Shown here: piece by piece, positions 7,834 through 16,264 of the stretch
How positions within the stretch are numbered: position 1 is the first letter of the stretch
Layout of the letters: the number at the start of each line of letters is the position of its first letter
Assembly: GCA_043719555.1 (NCBI GenBank)
Contig: JAYSTR010000137.1
Coordinates: 1 to 25,339 of the forward strand
Origin: UBA4416 sp043719555
GTDB lineage: Bacteria > Bacteroidota > Bacteroidia > B-17B0 > Aurantibacillaceae
Direction: 5' to 3'
DNA length: 25,339 nucleotides
The notes under the pieces: model-generated
The model's input: only the letters and a program-made list of their open reading frames with translations
Told to the model about the DNA's origin: nothing
Database searches by the model: none
Program-made: the position numbers and the translations under genes

Positions 7834-10046
7834 CAATAAATTTTTATTCCAAAAATTAATACATCATCCACTTGCTCTAAATTACTCTTCCAATCCTCAA
7901 ATTGTTTACTTAGAATATGACTTTGTTGCGCTAAGGATTCTTGCTGCACTGAAAGCAACAACTCATTTAACTTTTTATATTTAAATTTCTTTCCTTTATC
8001 TCCACCAAACTGATCCGCATAACCATCAGTATATAAATACAATGTGTCACCAGCTTTCACATTCATTTTATTTAAGGTAAAAGGTGTCTTTTTTTCTCCT
8101 ATACCGATAGGCATTTTATCTTTTGGTAGTTCTATAATTTGATTATTTGAAATTAATATAGGTTCGTTATTTGCAGCAGCATACTCAATAAATAATTGAT
8201 CATCCACTAATTCAACTTTTAATAAGATGCCGTCCATCCCATCTTGTTGCCCATCTGAACTAACCGTGTATTCTAATCGCTTTCTAACGTAATCCAAAAT
8301 TTCGTTTGGATGATCCAAGTTTTTTTCCTTAATAGCTTCGCTTAAAAAACCAATGTTTAACAAACTCATAAATGCTCCTGGAACACCATGGCCAGTACAA
8401 TCACAAACGGCTAAATAAAACTTATTATTATGTTCGGTAGCCCAGTAAAAATCACCACTAACAATATCTTTTGGTTTAAATAAAATAAAGTATTCTTTTA
8501 AATGTTTACTAATAAGTTTATCGTTAGCCAACAATGAATTTTGAATTCGCTTCGCATAATTAATCGAATCAACAATTTCTTTTTGTTTTTCTTCAATAAT
8601 GTGATTTTTGGTTTCTACAATTTGTTTTTGTCTAGTAATAATTTCTTTTTGACTATTTGTAACTTTAAATCGATTAAACAAAAACAACGAAAAAATAGAA
8701 ATAATAAATAGCACTGCCAATACAAAGTATAAAACTATACGTTGGTTTTTCGCCCTAGAATTAAATTCTAAAGCAATTTTTTCATTTTTTAATTTAGAAA
8801 TAGCCTCCTTTTTATCGTTCTCATATTTAAAATATTTATTGAGAGTTACGCGATTTGTTTTTTCGTTCAACACACTATCTCTCATCCTGTAATACAAATC
8901 AGTAACTTCTACCTCTTTACTGTAATTCCCCTGTTGATGGTATATTTTTTTAAGTAAACTTGTTGCTTTTTCTATAACTTCGGGATATCCTAATTGTTTA
9001 GAAATATCGAATGAATTAGTGGCAAGCTTTTCAGCTTTATCAATCTCTCCCTTCTTTAAATAAATTTTAGCTAATGAAAACTGAATACTTGCAATCATAT
9101 CCCGTCGTTCAAATGCCGTGAATATTTTTAAGCTTTCGGTAAAATATTTTTCAGCTCTATTAATAAAGGTATCATTCGCAATAGATGTTTCACTTACCAA
9201 TTCTGCTTTAGACAAATTATAATCTCCCAAATTATAGTATGAAAGACCAATACCATCCTCATCATTAGCTTTTTGATAAACGTTTAAACCCGCGTTAAAA
9301 TTTTCAAGTGCAATATTTAATAAGGAATCTTTTTCTGTTAACGACAAAAACCGATTGTACACCAAATAAGCAAAAATTGCAGTTCCTATGTTATTATAAG
9401 ATAAGCCAACGGATGAAGCTTTTTTTAAAGCTTTACGAACCTCCAAACTTTTACGATGATATTCAATTGCCTTTTCATAATCATTTTGATTATTATATAT
9501 AATCCCAATATTATTATAAGATTCAGCTAAGCCCTCCTTATAGTTTAATTTTTCTCGAATCTTTAAGCTTTCTAAATAATACTCCAATGCCTTATTTACA
9601 TCACCAATATTATCATAAATTGCTCCTAAATTATTAAGGGAATAGGAAGTTCCTAATTCATACCCTATTTGCTTTTGAATATTTAAACTTAATTTAAAAT
9701 ATAAGATTGCTTTGTACGCTATACCTTTATTATAAAAATAAAACCCTTTATTATTTAATGATGCCGCTACATTTTTTTTAGCATTATAAACCACCTTTGG
9801 ATCAGTTGATTTTTGAAGCCTTGCCGCCAATTTACCTAACTCATTGTTATAAATTGGCCAAATATAATCATCAGCATTTTCAGCTATAATATTTAATGCG
9901 TTTAATTTATTGGTATCCTCTTTTAACGCCGACAAATTATTTATCACTGAATCAATATTATAGTTTTGTGCTATAATACTCTGCATGTTAAAAAGCAGAA
10001 TAATCCAATATGTATACAAATATTTCAAATTATATTTTGATACCAA
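7833..10046 (-). CDS. TPR sensor - TM - SpoIIE (PP2C-type) protein phosphatase
   Basis: Predicted membrane phosphatase with an exported TPR sensor. Domains over 737 residues: signal peptide ending near AQ (~27); TPR repeats of about 40 residues (~90-375, units such as SLNNLGAIY and SYNNIGIIY); TM helix (~437-458); coiled coil (~460-505, with EIVDSINYAKRIQ); and SpoIIE phosphatase (~520-735) with SGDFYW (Asp 532), DCTGHG (Asp 549), LYTDG (Asp 674) and QVDD (727-728). The start is uncertain: the first usable codons are TTG at 10046, which overlaps the upstream gene by 17 bases, and TTG at 10028, just after that gene's stop. The first in-frame ATG (9986) would remove the signal peptide. Its linker and the first part of its phosphatase domain are almost identical in DNA to the 10030-12021 gene. 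Substrate unknown; by family it should dephosphorylate Ser/Thr-phosphorylated proteins such as STAS-type antagonists. Confidence 0.92.
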   Translation of the reverse strand: MVSKYNLKYLYTYWIILLFNMQSIIAQNYNIDSVINNLSALKEDTNKLNALNIIAENADDYIWPIYNNELGKLAARLQKSTDPKVVYNAKKNVAASLNNKGFYFYNKGIAYKAILYFKLSLNIQKQIGYELGTSYSLNNLGAIYDNIGDVNKALEYYLESLKIREKLNYKEGLAESYNNIGIIYNNQNDYEKAIEYHRKSLEVRKALKKASSVGLSYNNIGTAIFAYLVYNRFLSLTEKDSLLNIALENFNAGLNVYQKANDEDGIGLSYYNLGDYNLSKAELVSETSIANDTFINRAEKYFTESLKIFTAFERRDMIASIQFSLAKIYLKKGEIDKAEKLATNSFDISKQLGYPEVIEKATSLLKKIYHQQGNYSKEVEVTDLYYRMRDSVLNEKTNRVTLNKYFKYENDKKEAISKLKNEKIALEFNSRAKNQRIVLYFVLAVLFIISIFSLFLFNRFKVTNSQKEIITRQKQIVETKNHIIEEKQKEIVDSINYAKRIQNSLLANDKLISKHLKEYFILFKPKDIVSGDFYWATEHNNKFYLAVCDCTGHGVPGAFMSLLNIGFLSEAIKEKNLDHPNEILDYVRKRLEYTVSSDGQQDGMDGILLKVELVDDQLFIEYAAANNEPILISNNQIIELPKDKMPIGIGEKKTPFTLNKMNVKAGDTLYLYTDGYADQFGGDKGKKFKYKKLNELLLSVQQESLAQQSHILSKQFEDWKSNLEQVDDVLIFGIKIY

Positions 10047-12021
10047 TAATTAATATATCATCTACCTGTTCTAAATTACCACGCCTATTTTCAAATTCTT
10101 TATTTAAAATATCTGATTGAATATTCATTGGCTGAGCAATGTTTTTCAATAACATTTCATTTAAGGTTTTGTATTTTAATTTTTTGCCTTTTGGTCCGCC
10201 AAACTGGTCAGCATAACCATCCGTGTATAAATACAACGTATCGCCTTCATTTGCATTAACAGTATGTGTAGTAAACGAATCCATTTTTTCTCCCTTACCT
10301 ACTGGCATTTTATCTTTCGGTAATTCTATAATTTCATTATTCGAAACTAATATAGGTTCATTATTTGAAGCTGTATACGTCATTTTTCTAGTAGCTAAAT
10401 CTAGGCATACTAAAATACCATCCATACCATCTTTTTGTTGATCATTACTAATGCTATTAATTAAACGCTTACGCACATAATTAAAAATTTCACCTGGCTC
10501 TTCTAAATCTTTTTCTTTAATCGCTTCACTTAAAAATCCAATGTTTAATAAACTCATAAAAGCACCGGGCACACCATGCCCAGTACAATCACAAATAGCA
10601 AAATAAAATTTATTATTATGCTCAGTCGCCCAGTAAAAATCGCCACTAACAATATCTTTTGGTTTAAATAAAATAAAGTATTCTTTTAAATGTTTACCAA
10701 TAAGTTTATCGTTAGCTAACAATGAATTTTGAATTCGCTTAGCGTAATTAATCGAATCAACAATTTCCTTTTGCTTTTCTTCAATGATATGATTTTTGGC
10801 TTCAACTACGTGTTTTTGTTTTTGAATAATATCATTTTGTCGTTGAGTAATTTTAAATCGTTTGTAAATCAACATTCCAAAAAGGATGCATAGCAACAAG
10901 CCAAAACAAACCGCATAAATTATAATTTGTTGTTGCTTTGCGCTTGCTTTATATAATAGTTCTTTCTTTTCTTGATCTGCTTTTGTTATGACTTCTTTCT
11001 TTTCAAATTCATATTGTAATTGTTTGCGAACGGTATTTTTATGTAACTCATCATTACTAATACTATCGCGCATTTTTATAGCTAGCTTTAACATATCATA
11101 TGCTAAATCGTAATGATGTTCTTTATGGTAAATGTCTTCTAATTGGGTAGCTGCTGTCGCTATATTTTCGGGATAACCAATTTTTTTTGCAATACTTAAA
11201 GCCTCTAAAGAATATTCGCGTGCTTTAGGCAAATTATTTTGCTGTAAATATATCTTACCTAAGTTACTTAACGAATATGAAATACCTTGATCATCATTAA
11301 TTTTTTTTCTAATGTCGAGACTTTGCTTAAAATAATACAACGCTGTTACATAATCTTTTTTATTTAGATAAACTGTGCCAATGTTTTGCAAAGCGTAACC
11401 AATACCTTGGCTATCGTTAATAGTTTTACGGATATTTAAACTAACAAAATAACAGGTCAAAGCTCTTTTTAAGTTACCAGTTCTTTCGTAAATAATGCCA
11501 ATATTTCCTAATACTTTAGCTTCTCCTAACTCATCTTTTAATTCACGAGAAAGCAATAAGCTTTTTTCATAACACTCTAAGGCACGAGTATATTGTTTTT
11601 GGTTATAATAAATGAACCCAATATTATTTAATGAGTAGCATTGGCCAGACTTATCTCCTAGCTTTTCTTGTATATCTAAACTTTGATGAAAATAATTTAA
11701 AGCTTGTTCTATATCACCTTTGTTGTTACTCAGGTAACCTATATTATTTAAGTAATCAGAATAACTTTTTTGAGCACGATGTTTAATAGCTATGTCATTA
11801 CTTAGCATCAATTTTTGAGAAAGTGGTCCTAATTTTTCGTTGTAAATTGTCCAAACTGCATCCTCGCTAATTCCCTCAATCACTGCTGTTAGTATGGTTA
11901 ATTTATGAGTGTCATTTTGCGCTAACTTACAGTAATTTATTAATGAATCTATTTTTGCATTTTGAGTTATACCCCAAAACGGCACTAAACAAAAGAATAT
12001 TAAAAAAAATTTATAGCTCAT
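10030..12021 (-). CDS. TPR sensor - TM - SpoIIE (PP2C-type) protein phosphatase
   Basis: Third member from the 3' end of the array, 663 residues, ATG at 12021. Signal peptide to about residue 20 (ending GITQ), then about six very regular 40-residue TPR units (~85-315; LNNIGYLSNN, LNNIGFIYYN, LGNIGIIYER, LQNIGTVYLN, LSNLGKIYLQ), TM helix (~365-387), coiled coil (~390-430) and phosphatase domain (~448-663) with Asp 461, 478, 601 and 654-655 at the metal-site motifs. It is a mosaic: the linker and first part of the phosphatase match the 7833-10046 product, whereas the part from EEPGEIFNYVRKRL onward matches the 12034 and 16265 products. A 12-base gap separates it from the gene upstream, consistent with co-transcription. 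Confidence 0.93.
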   Translation of the reverse strand: MSYKFFLIFFCLVPFWGITQNAKIDSLINYCKLAQNDTHKLTILTAVIEGISEDAVWTIYNEKLGPLSQKLMLSNDIAIKHRAQKSYSDYLNNIGYLSNNKGDIEQALNYFHQSLDIQEKLGDKSGQCYSLNNIGFIYYNQKQYTRALECYEKSLLLSRELKDELGEAKVLGNIGIIYERTGNLKRALTCYFVSLNIRKTINDSQGIGYALQNIGTVYLNKKDYVTALYYFKQSLDIRKKINDDQGISYSLSNLGKIYLQQNNLPKAREYSLEALSIAKKIGYPENIATAATQLEDIYHKEHHYDLAYDMLKLAIKMRDSISNDELHKNTVRKQLQYEFEKKEVITKADQEKKELLYKASAKQQQIIIYAVCFGLLLCILFGMLIYKRFKITQRQNDIIQKQKHVVEAKNHIIEEKQKEIVDSINYAKRIQNSLLANDKLIGKHLKEYFILFKPKDIVSGDFYWATEHNNKFYFAICDCTGHGVPGAFMSLLNIGFLSEAIKEKDLEEPGEIFNYVRKRLINSISNDQQKDGMDGILVCLDLATRKMTYTASNNEPILVSNNEIIELPKDKMPVGKGEKMDSFTTHTVNANEGDTLYLYTDGYADQFGGPKGKKLKYKTLNEMLLKNIAQPMNIQSDILNKEFENRRGNLEQVDDILIIGIKI

Positions 12022-12033
12022 TTATATAATTTA

Positions 12034-14124
12034 TTATAACTTAATTCCAACTATACACACATCATCTACTTGCTCCAAATTGCCGCGCCAATTTTCAAAT
12101 TCTCCGTTTAAGATTTCTGATTGAACATCCATTGGTTTAGAAATGTTTCTCATTAATAATTCATTTAAGGTTTTGTATTTTAGTTTTTTGCCTTTTGGCC
12201 CGCCAAACTGATCAGCATAACCATCGGTATATAAATACAACATATCGCCTTCATTTGCAATAACAGTGTGTGTAGTAAACGAATCTGTTTTTTCGCCTTT
12301 ACCAACTGGCATTTTATCTTTCGGTAATTCTATAATTTCATTATTCGAAATTAATATAGGCTCATTGTTTGAAGCGGTATATGTTATTTTTTTAGTCGTC
12401 TTATCAAAACATAATAAAATGCCATCCATGCCGTCTTTTTGTTGATCATTACTAATACTATCAATTAAACGCTTACGTACATAATTAAAAATCTCTCCCG
12501 GCTCTTCTATATATTTTTCTTTGATGGCTTCACTTAAAAAACCAATATTTAATAAACTCATAAAGGCACCCGGTACGCCATGGCCTGTACAATCACAAAC
12601 GGCTAAATAAAATTTATTATTATGTTCAGTAGCCCAATAAAAATCGCCACTTACAATATCTTTAGGTTTAAATAAAATAAAATTGTTAGGTAAAAATTTA
12701 TTTACAAAATCTTGGTGTGCTAAAAGTGCGTATTGTATCCGCTTGGCATAATTGATACTATCAACAATTTCTTTTTGCTTTTCTTCAATGATGTGATTTT
12801 TAATTTCAACTTCTTGTTTTTGTTTAGTAATAAGAATATTGGCTTTTTGCTTTTGATGATAATTTTTAGTGATAAATATGATTAGAATAACCAGAAATAC
12901 TATACCTATAATAAATCCAATTTTTTGTGAATTTTGCCTTTTAATTTCTACTTCTTGAATAACTTTATCATTTTGTAACCCATCTATTTCGTGTTGTTTT
13001 TTTTCTGTCTTATACTTGGCATCTGCTTCAGCAACTTGTTTATGCATTTCAGTATTTATAAACGAATCATTAAGCTGTATAAACATATTCGTGAAAACCA
13101 ATGCGTTTTTGTAATCTTTAATATTTTCAAAATACTGGCTTTTTAGTTTTAAATAACTGATTTTTAAATTAGCCATATTAACCTGATCGCTAACTAATTT
13201 AAAAGAATCAATGTATAGATTAGCATTTATATTATCATTGATATCTAAACAGACTTGTGAAATATTTTTATAAGAATTAGCAAAAGTTTCTTTCTCGAGT
13301 TTATGTTCTCTATTTATTTTTAAAGCTCTTTGAAAATAAATTAATGCTTCCTTATACTTACCTTCACTATTTAACAATAAACCAATATTGTCAATTGAAA
13401 AAACTGCGCCATAAAAATCCTCGTTTTCTAGTTTTAATTTCAGTGATTCTTCATATAACGCTTTTGCTTTCGGAATCTCATTTATTTTTTCATAAACAGT
13501 CGCTAAATTATTAATAGCCCAAGATAAATAAGGACTATTGATTTTTTTATAATTATCCACAGCTTTCTGATAAAACTCTATAGATTTTTTATAGTTTTTA
13601 ATAGTCATGAAAATATTTCCTACGCCAAGAGCAGCGCTGGCTATTCCTTTTTCTAATTTTAAAGATTCGAATTGGTTTAAAGCCGTTAAATAATGTTGCA
13701 ATGCCATTTCAGAGTTACCTGCCTTATCGTAGCTAGTTCCAATACTAATATTTAATGATGCTACTCCTTTATAATCTTTTAATTTAGCTTTAATACTTAA
13801 CGATTTTTTTAAGTAAAACATTGCTGAATCAGTAGTATTAAAATCATGCAGATTACCTAATAAATAATAGGCCTCAGCAATTCCTTTATCGTTTTGTTGT
13901 TTTTGTGAAAGACTTAAACCTTTGAATGCAAAACCAAAACTTTCAGTAACATTTTCATGCATCAATTTTTCAGATAAATTAAAACAAATACTAGCCTTTC
14001 CAGTATCCGTTTTACAATTAATTAATGATTTTTTTAGCGAATCTATTTGCGCATTAACACAAAAATAAAACGAAAAAATAATCGCATAAACGAAACGTAA
14101 AGTATGTAGATTATTTTTAATCAT
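12034..14124 (-). CDS. TPR sensor - TM - SpoIIE (PP2C-type) protein phosphatase
   Basis: 696 residues when started at the ATG 14124-14122. The frame is open for 11 more codons to a TTG at 14157, but the ATG gives a normal signal peptide (MIKNNLHTL then a hydrophobic run ending VNAQ, ~26) and clears the upstream gene's stop by 16 bases. TPR-like helical repeats (~70-360) are less regular than in its neighbours. A TM helix (~401-420), coiled coil (~422-465) and phosphatase domain (~480-695) follow, with Asp at about 494, 511, 634 and 687-688. A 95-residue stretch from KNHIIEEKQK through the DCTGHG motif to EAIKE is identical to the 16265-18352 product, while the sensor halves are clearly different. 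This points to gene conversion of the output domain. Confidence 0.93.
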   Translation of the reverse strand: MIKNNLHTLRFVYAIIFSFYFCVNAQIDSLKKSLINCKTDTGKASICFNLSEKLMHENVTESFGFAFKGLSLSQKQQNDKGIAEAYYLLGNLHDFNTTDSAMFYLKKSLSIKAKLKDYKGVASLNISIGTSYDKAGNSEMALQHYLTALNQFESLKLEKGIASAALGVGNIFMTIKNYKKSIEFYQKAVDNYKKINSPYLSWAINNLATVYEKINEIPKAKALYEESLKLKLENEDFYGAVFSIDNIGLLLNSEGKYKEALIYFQRALKINREHKLEKETFANSYKNISQVCLDINDNINANLYIDSFKLVSDQVNMANLKISYLKLKSQYFENIKDYKNALVFTNMFIQLNDSFINTEMHKQVAEADAKYKTEKKQHEIDGLQNDKVIQEVEIKRQNSQKIGFIIGIVFLVILIIFITKNYHQKQKANILITKQKQEVEIKNHIIEEKQKEIVDSINYAKRIQYALLAHQDFVNKFLPNNFILFKPKDIVSGDFYWATEHNNKFYLAVCDCTGHGVPGAFMSLLNIGFLSEAIKEKYIEEPGEIFNYVRKRLIDSISNDQQKDGMDGILLCFDKTTKKITYTASNNEPILISNNEIIELPKDKMPVGKGEKTDSFTTHTVIANEGDMLYLYTDGYADQFGGPKGKKLKYKTLNELLMRNISKPMDVQSEILNGEFENWRGNLEQVDDVCIVGIKL

Positions 14125-14140
14125 TAATTGCTCTAAAATA

Positions 14141-16261
14141 TTAAAGTTTAATTCCAACTATACACACATCATCAACCTGCTCTAAATTACCACGCCAGTT
14201 TTCAAATTCTATATTTAAAATTTCTGCTTGCTCATTCATTGGCTTTGCAATATTCTTTAGCAATAATTCATTTAAGGTTTTGTATTTTAATTTTTTGCCT
14301 TTTGGTCCACCAAACTGATCAGCATAACCATCCGTGTATAAATACAACATATCGCCTTTATTTGCAACAATAGTATGTGTAGTAAACGAATCTGTTTTTT
14401 CGCCTTTACCAACTGGCATTTTATCTTTTGCCAATTCTATAATTTCATTATTCGAAATTAGTATAGGCTCATTATTAGCTGCCGAATAAGTAATCGTATT
14501 TAAGGTTTTATCAAAACATACTAAAATAGCGTCCATGCCATCTTGTTGTCCATCATTCCCTATACTTTCAATCAATCTTTTTCTAACGTAGTTAAGTATT
14601 TCGCTCGGATTAACGATGTTTTTTTCTTTTATCGCTTCACTTAAAAACCCAATATTTAAAAGAGACATAAATGCCCCTGGAACTCCATGTCCTGTACTAT
14701 CGCATACTGCTAAATAAAACTTATTATCGTATTTTGTTGCCCAATAAAAATCGCCACTTACAATATCTTTGGGTTTAAATAAAACAAAATGTTCTGGAAG
14801 ATTTTTTTGTAATAATTCACTATTAGCAAGCAAAGCATACTGTATTTTTTTTGCATAATGTATAGAATCCAAAATTTCCTTTTGTGTTTCCTCTATGATG
14901 TGATTTTTTTGTTCAACATAATTTTTTTGAAGTTCTACTTCATTTTTTTGCTCTGTAATAATTTTATTTGCATTGCGCTGTTGTCGAAGCCCTTTAAAAA
15001 TAAATAAAGCCAAGAGTAATGAAAGTAGTAATCCAGCGGTAATAAAGTAACCAGTCATTTTTTGTTGCTTTATAGTTACCGCTGCCAATTTGTTTTTTGA
15101 TTCCAATATTATATTTACTGTTTCTTTCTTCTCCGTTTCGTATTTTATATTAACCTCATTTATCGAATTCATACTTGCCTTATTTAATAAACTATCTTCT
15201 ATTTGTTTATATTTTTTATGATACATCAAAGCATTTTTATAATCCATATTCAACTCATATCCTTTTGACAATATTTCATACGAAGTTTTTTGCTCTTTTA
15301 AATCATGATTCTCTTTTGAAATTAATAATGCATTATTTGCATATAATAAACTTTTATGAGCATCTAATAAGGCTAAAAATACCTCAGCAAGTTTATTACT
15401 TGATTCACAAATTCCTTTTTTATCCTCAAACTGTGTGCTTATATCTAAGCTTTTTGAATAAAATTCTATCGCTTTACTATACATTTTGCGAGACATAAAT
15501 ATCTGACCTAAATTGCCAAAACACGCCTTTAAATAAAATGGATTTGGTTGAACTGCAAGTATTTTTAATGCCTCATTAACACTTTTTTCTGCTTCATCCA
15601 AATGGTTTTTGCCTATTAGCGGTATTGATAATTCTGAATACACACAAACTAACCCATTCGAATCTTGGATAGTTCTTTTTATTTCAAGACATTTTCTGAG
15701 TTCTTTTTCTTGCAAATTAGGTTTATTCTGAGCTAAATAAATAGATGATTTAACCAGCATAGCATTCGATGCTTCAGTTAGATTATTTAACAATAAAAAT
15801 TTTTTTTCAGCCTCAATTATATGTTTTAGTCCTTCGTTATAATTTCCAATATTTAAATGATGAGTAGCTAATCCGTATTCACACCTGGCGGCGAATAATG
15901 GTTGATGAATTGAATCGAATAAAAATGATGCCTTTGATATGAATTCAATTGCGGTTAAAAAATTCCCTTTTCTTCCCTCGAGTTCCGCAAAAGTATGATA
16001 CGTCCACGCTTTCCAATATGGGTTATTAACCGACTTGGTTAATTCCAATGCTTGTTTTATATAAAATTCTGATTTACCTGAATTAAGAACTACAAGATTT
16101 CCTGAAATTTTTACCAACTTTTTTAGCTTATTAGAGTCGGCAATTTGGTTGTATTTAAGCGATTCAATTAATGAGTCAATAGATTTTGCTTGCCCAATTG
16201 AAATTAGCGGAAAAGCTAAAAAGATTGATATATATTTAATTAATTGAATAGCTTTTTTCAT
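14141..16261 (-). CDS. TPR sensor - TM - SpoIIE (PP2C-type) protein phosphatase
   Basis: 706 residues, ATG at 16261, three bases after the upstream gene's stop. Signal peptide ending about residue 24 (LISIGQ), divergent TPR-like repeats (~80-360), TM helix (~402-422), a longer coiled coil than its siblings (~425-470, with an extra heptad-like insert ELQKNYVEQ) and phosphatase domain (~485-706) with Asp 504, 521, 644 and 697-698. The metal motif reads CDSTGHG where the other five read CDCTGHG, and DGMDAI replaces DGMDGI; neither should abolish metal binding. The last 71 residues are identical to the 16265-18352 product, and the matching DNA (14141-14296 versus 16265-16420) has only two mismatches in 156 bases. 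The rest of its phosphatase domain is the most divergent among the TPR members. Confidence 0.93.
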   Translation of the reverse strand: MKKAIQLIKYISIFLAFPLISIGQAKSIDSLIESLKYNQIADSNKLKKLVKISGNLVVLNSGKSEFYIKQALELTKSVNNPYWKAWTYHTFAELEGRKGNFLTAIEFISKASFLFDSIHQPLFAARCEYGLATHHLNIGNYNEGLKHIIEAEKKFLLLNNLTEASNAMLVKSSIYLAQNKPNLQEKELRKCLEIKRTIQDSNGLVCVYSELSIPLIGKNHLDEAEKSVNEALKILAVQPNPFYLKACFGNLGQIFMSRKMYSKAIEFYSKSLDISTQFEDKKGICESSNKLAEVFLALLDAHKSLLYANNALLISKENHDLKEQKTSYEILSKGYELNMDYKNALMYHKKYKQIEDSLLNKASMNSINEVNIKYETEKKETVNIILESKNKLAAVTIKQQKMTGYFITAGLLLSLLLALFIFKGLRQQRNANKIITEQKNEVELQKNYVEQKNHIIEETQKEILDSIHYAKKIQYALLANSELLQKNLPEHFVLFKPKDIVSGDFYWATKYDNKFYLAVCDSTGHGVPGAFMSLLNIGFLSEAIKEKNIVNPSEILNYVRKRLIESIGNDGQQDGMDAILVCFDKTLNTITYSAANNEPILISNNEIIELAKDKMPVGKGEKTDSFTTHTIVANKGDMLYLYTDGYADQFGGPKGKKLKYKTLNELLLKNIAKPMNEQAEILNIEFENWRGNLEQVDDVCIVGIKL

Positions 16262-16264
16262 AAT

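Noticed and set aside
7688..7984. Plus-strand open frame of 98 codons across the junction of two phosphatase genes
   Set aside because: Antisense to two well-supported genes and without recognisable features.
14125..14157. N-terminal extension of the 12034 gene to a TTG at 14157
   Set aside because: The extra 11 residues precede a normal signal peptide start (MIKNN...) and would make the gene overlap its upstream neighbour; the ATG at 14124 is the better start.
15175..15498. Plus-strand open frame of 107 codons, Tyr/Leu/His-rich
   Set aside because: Antisense to the 14141-16261 phosphatase gene; its composition is what AT-rich antisense TPR sequence gives.
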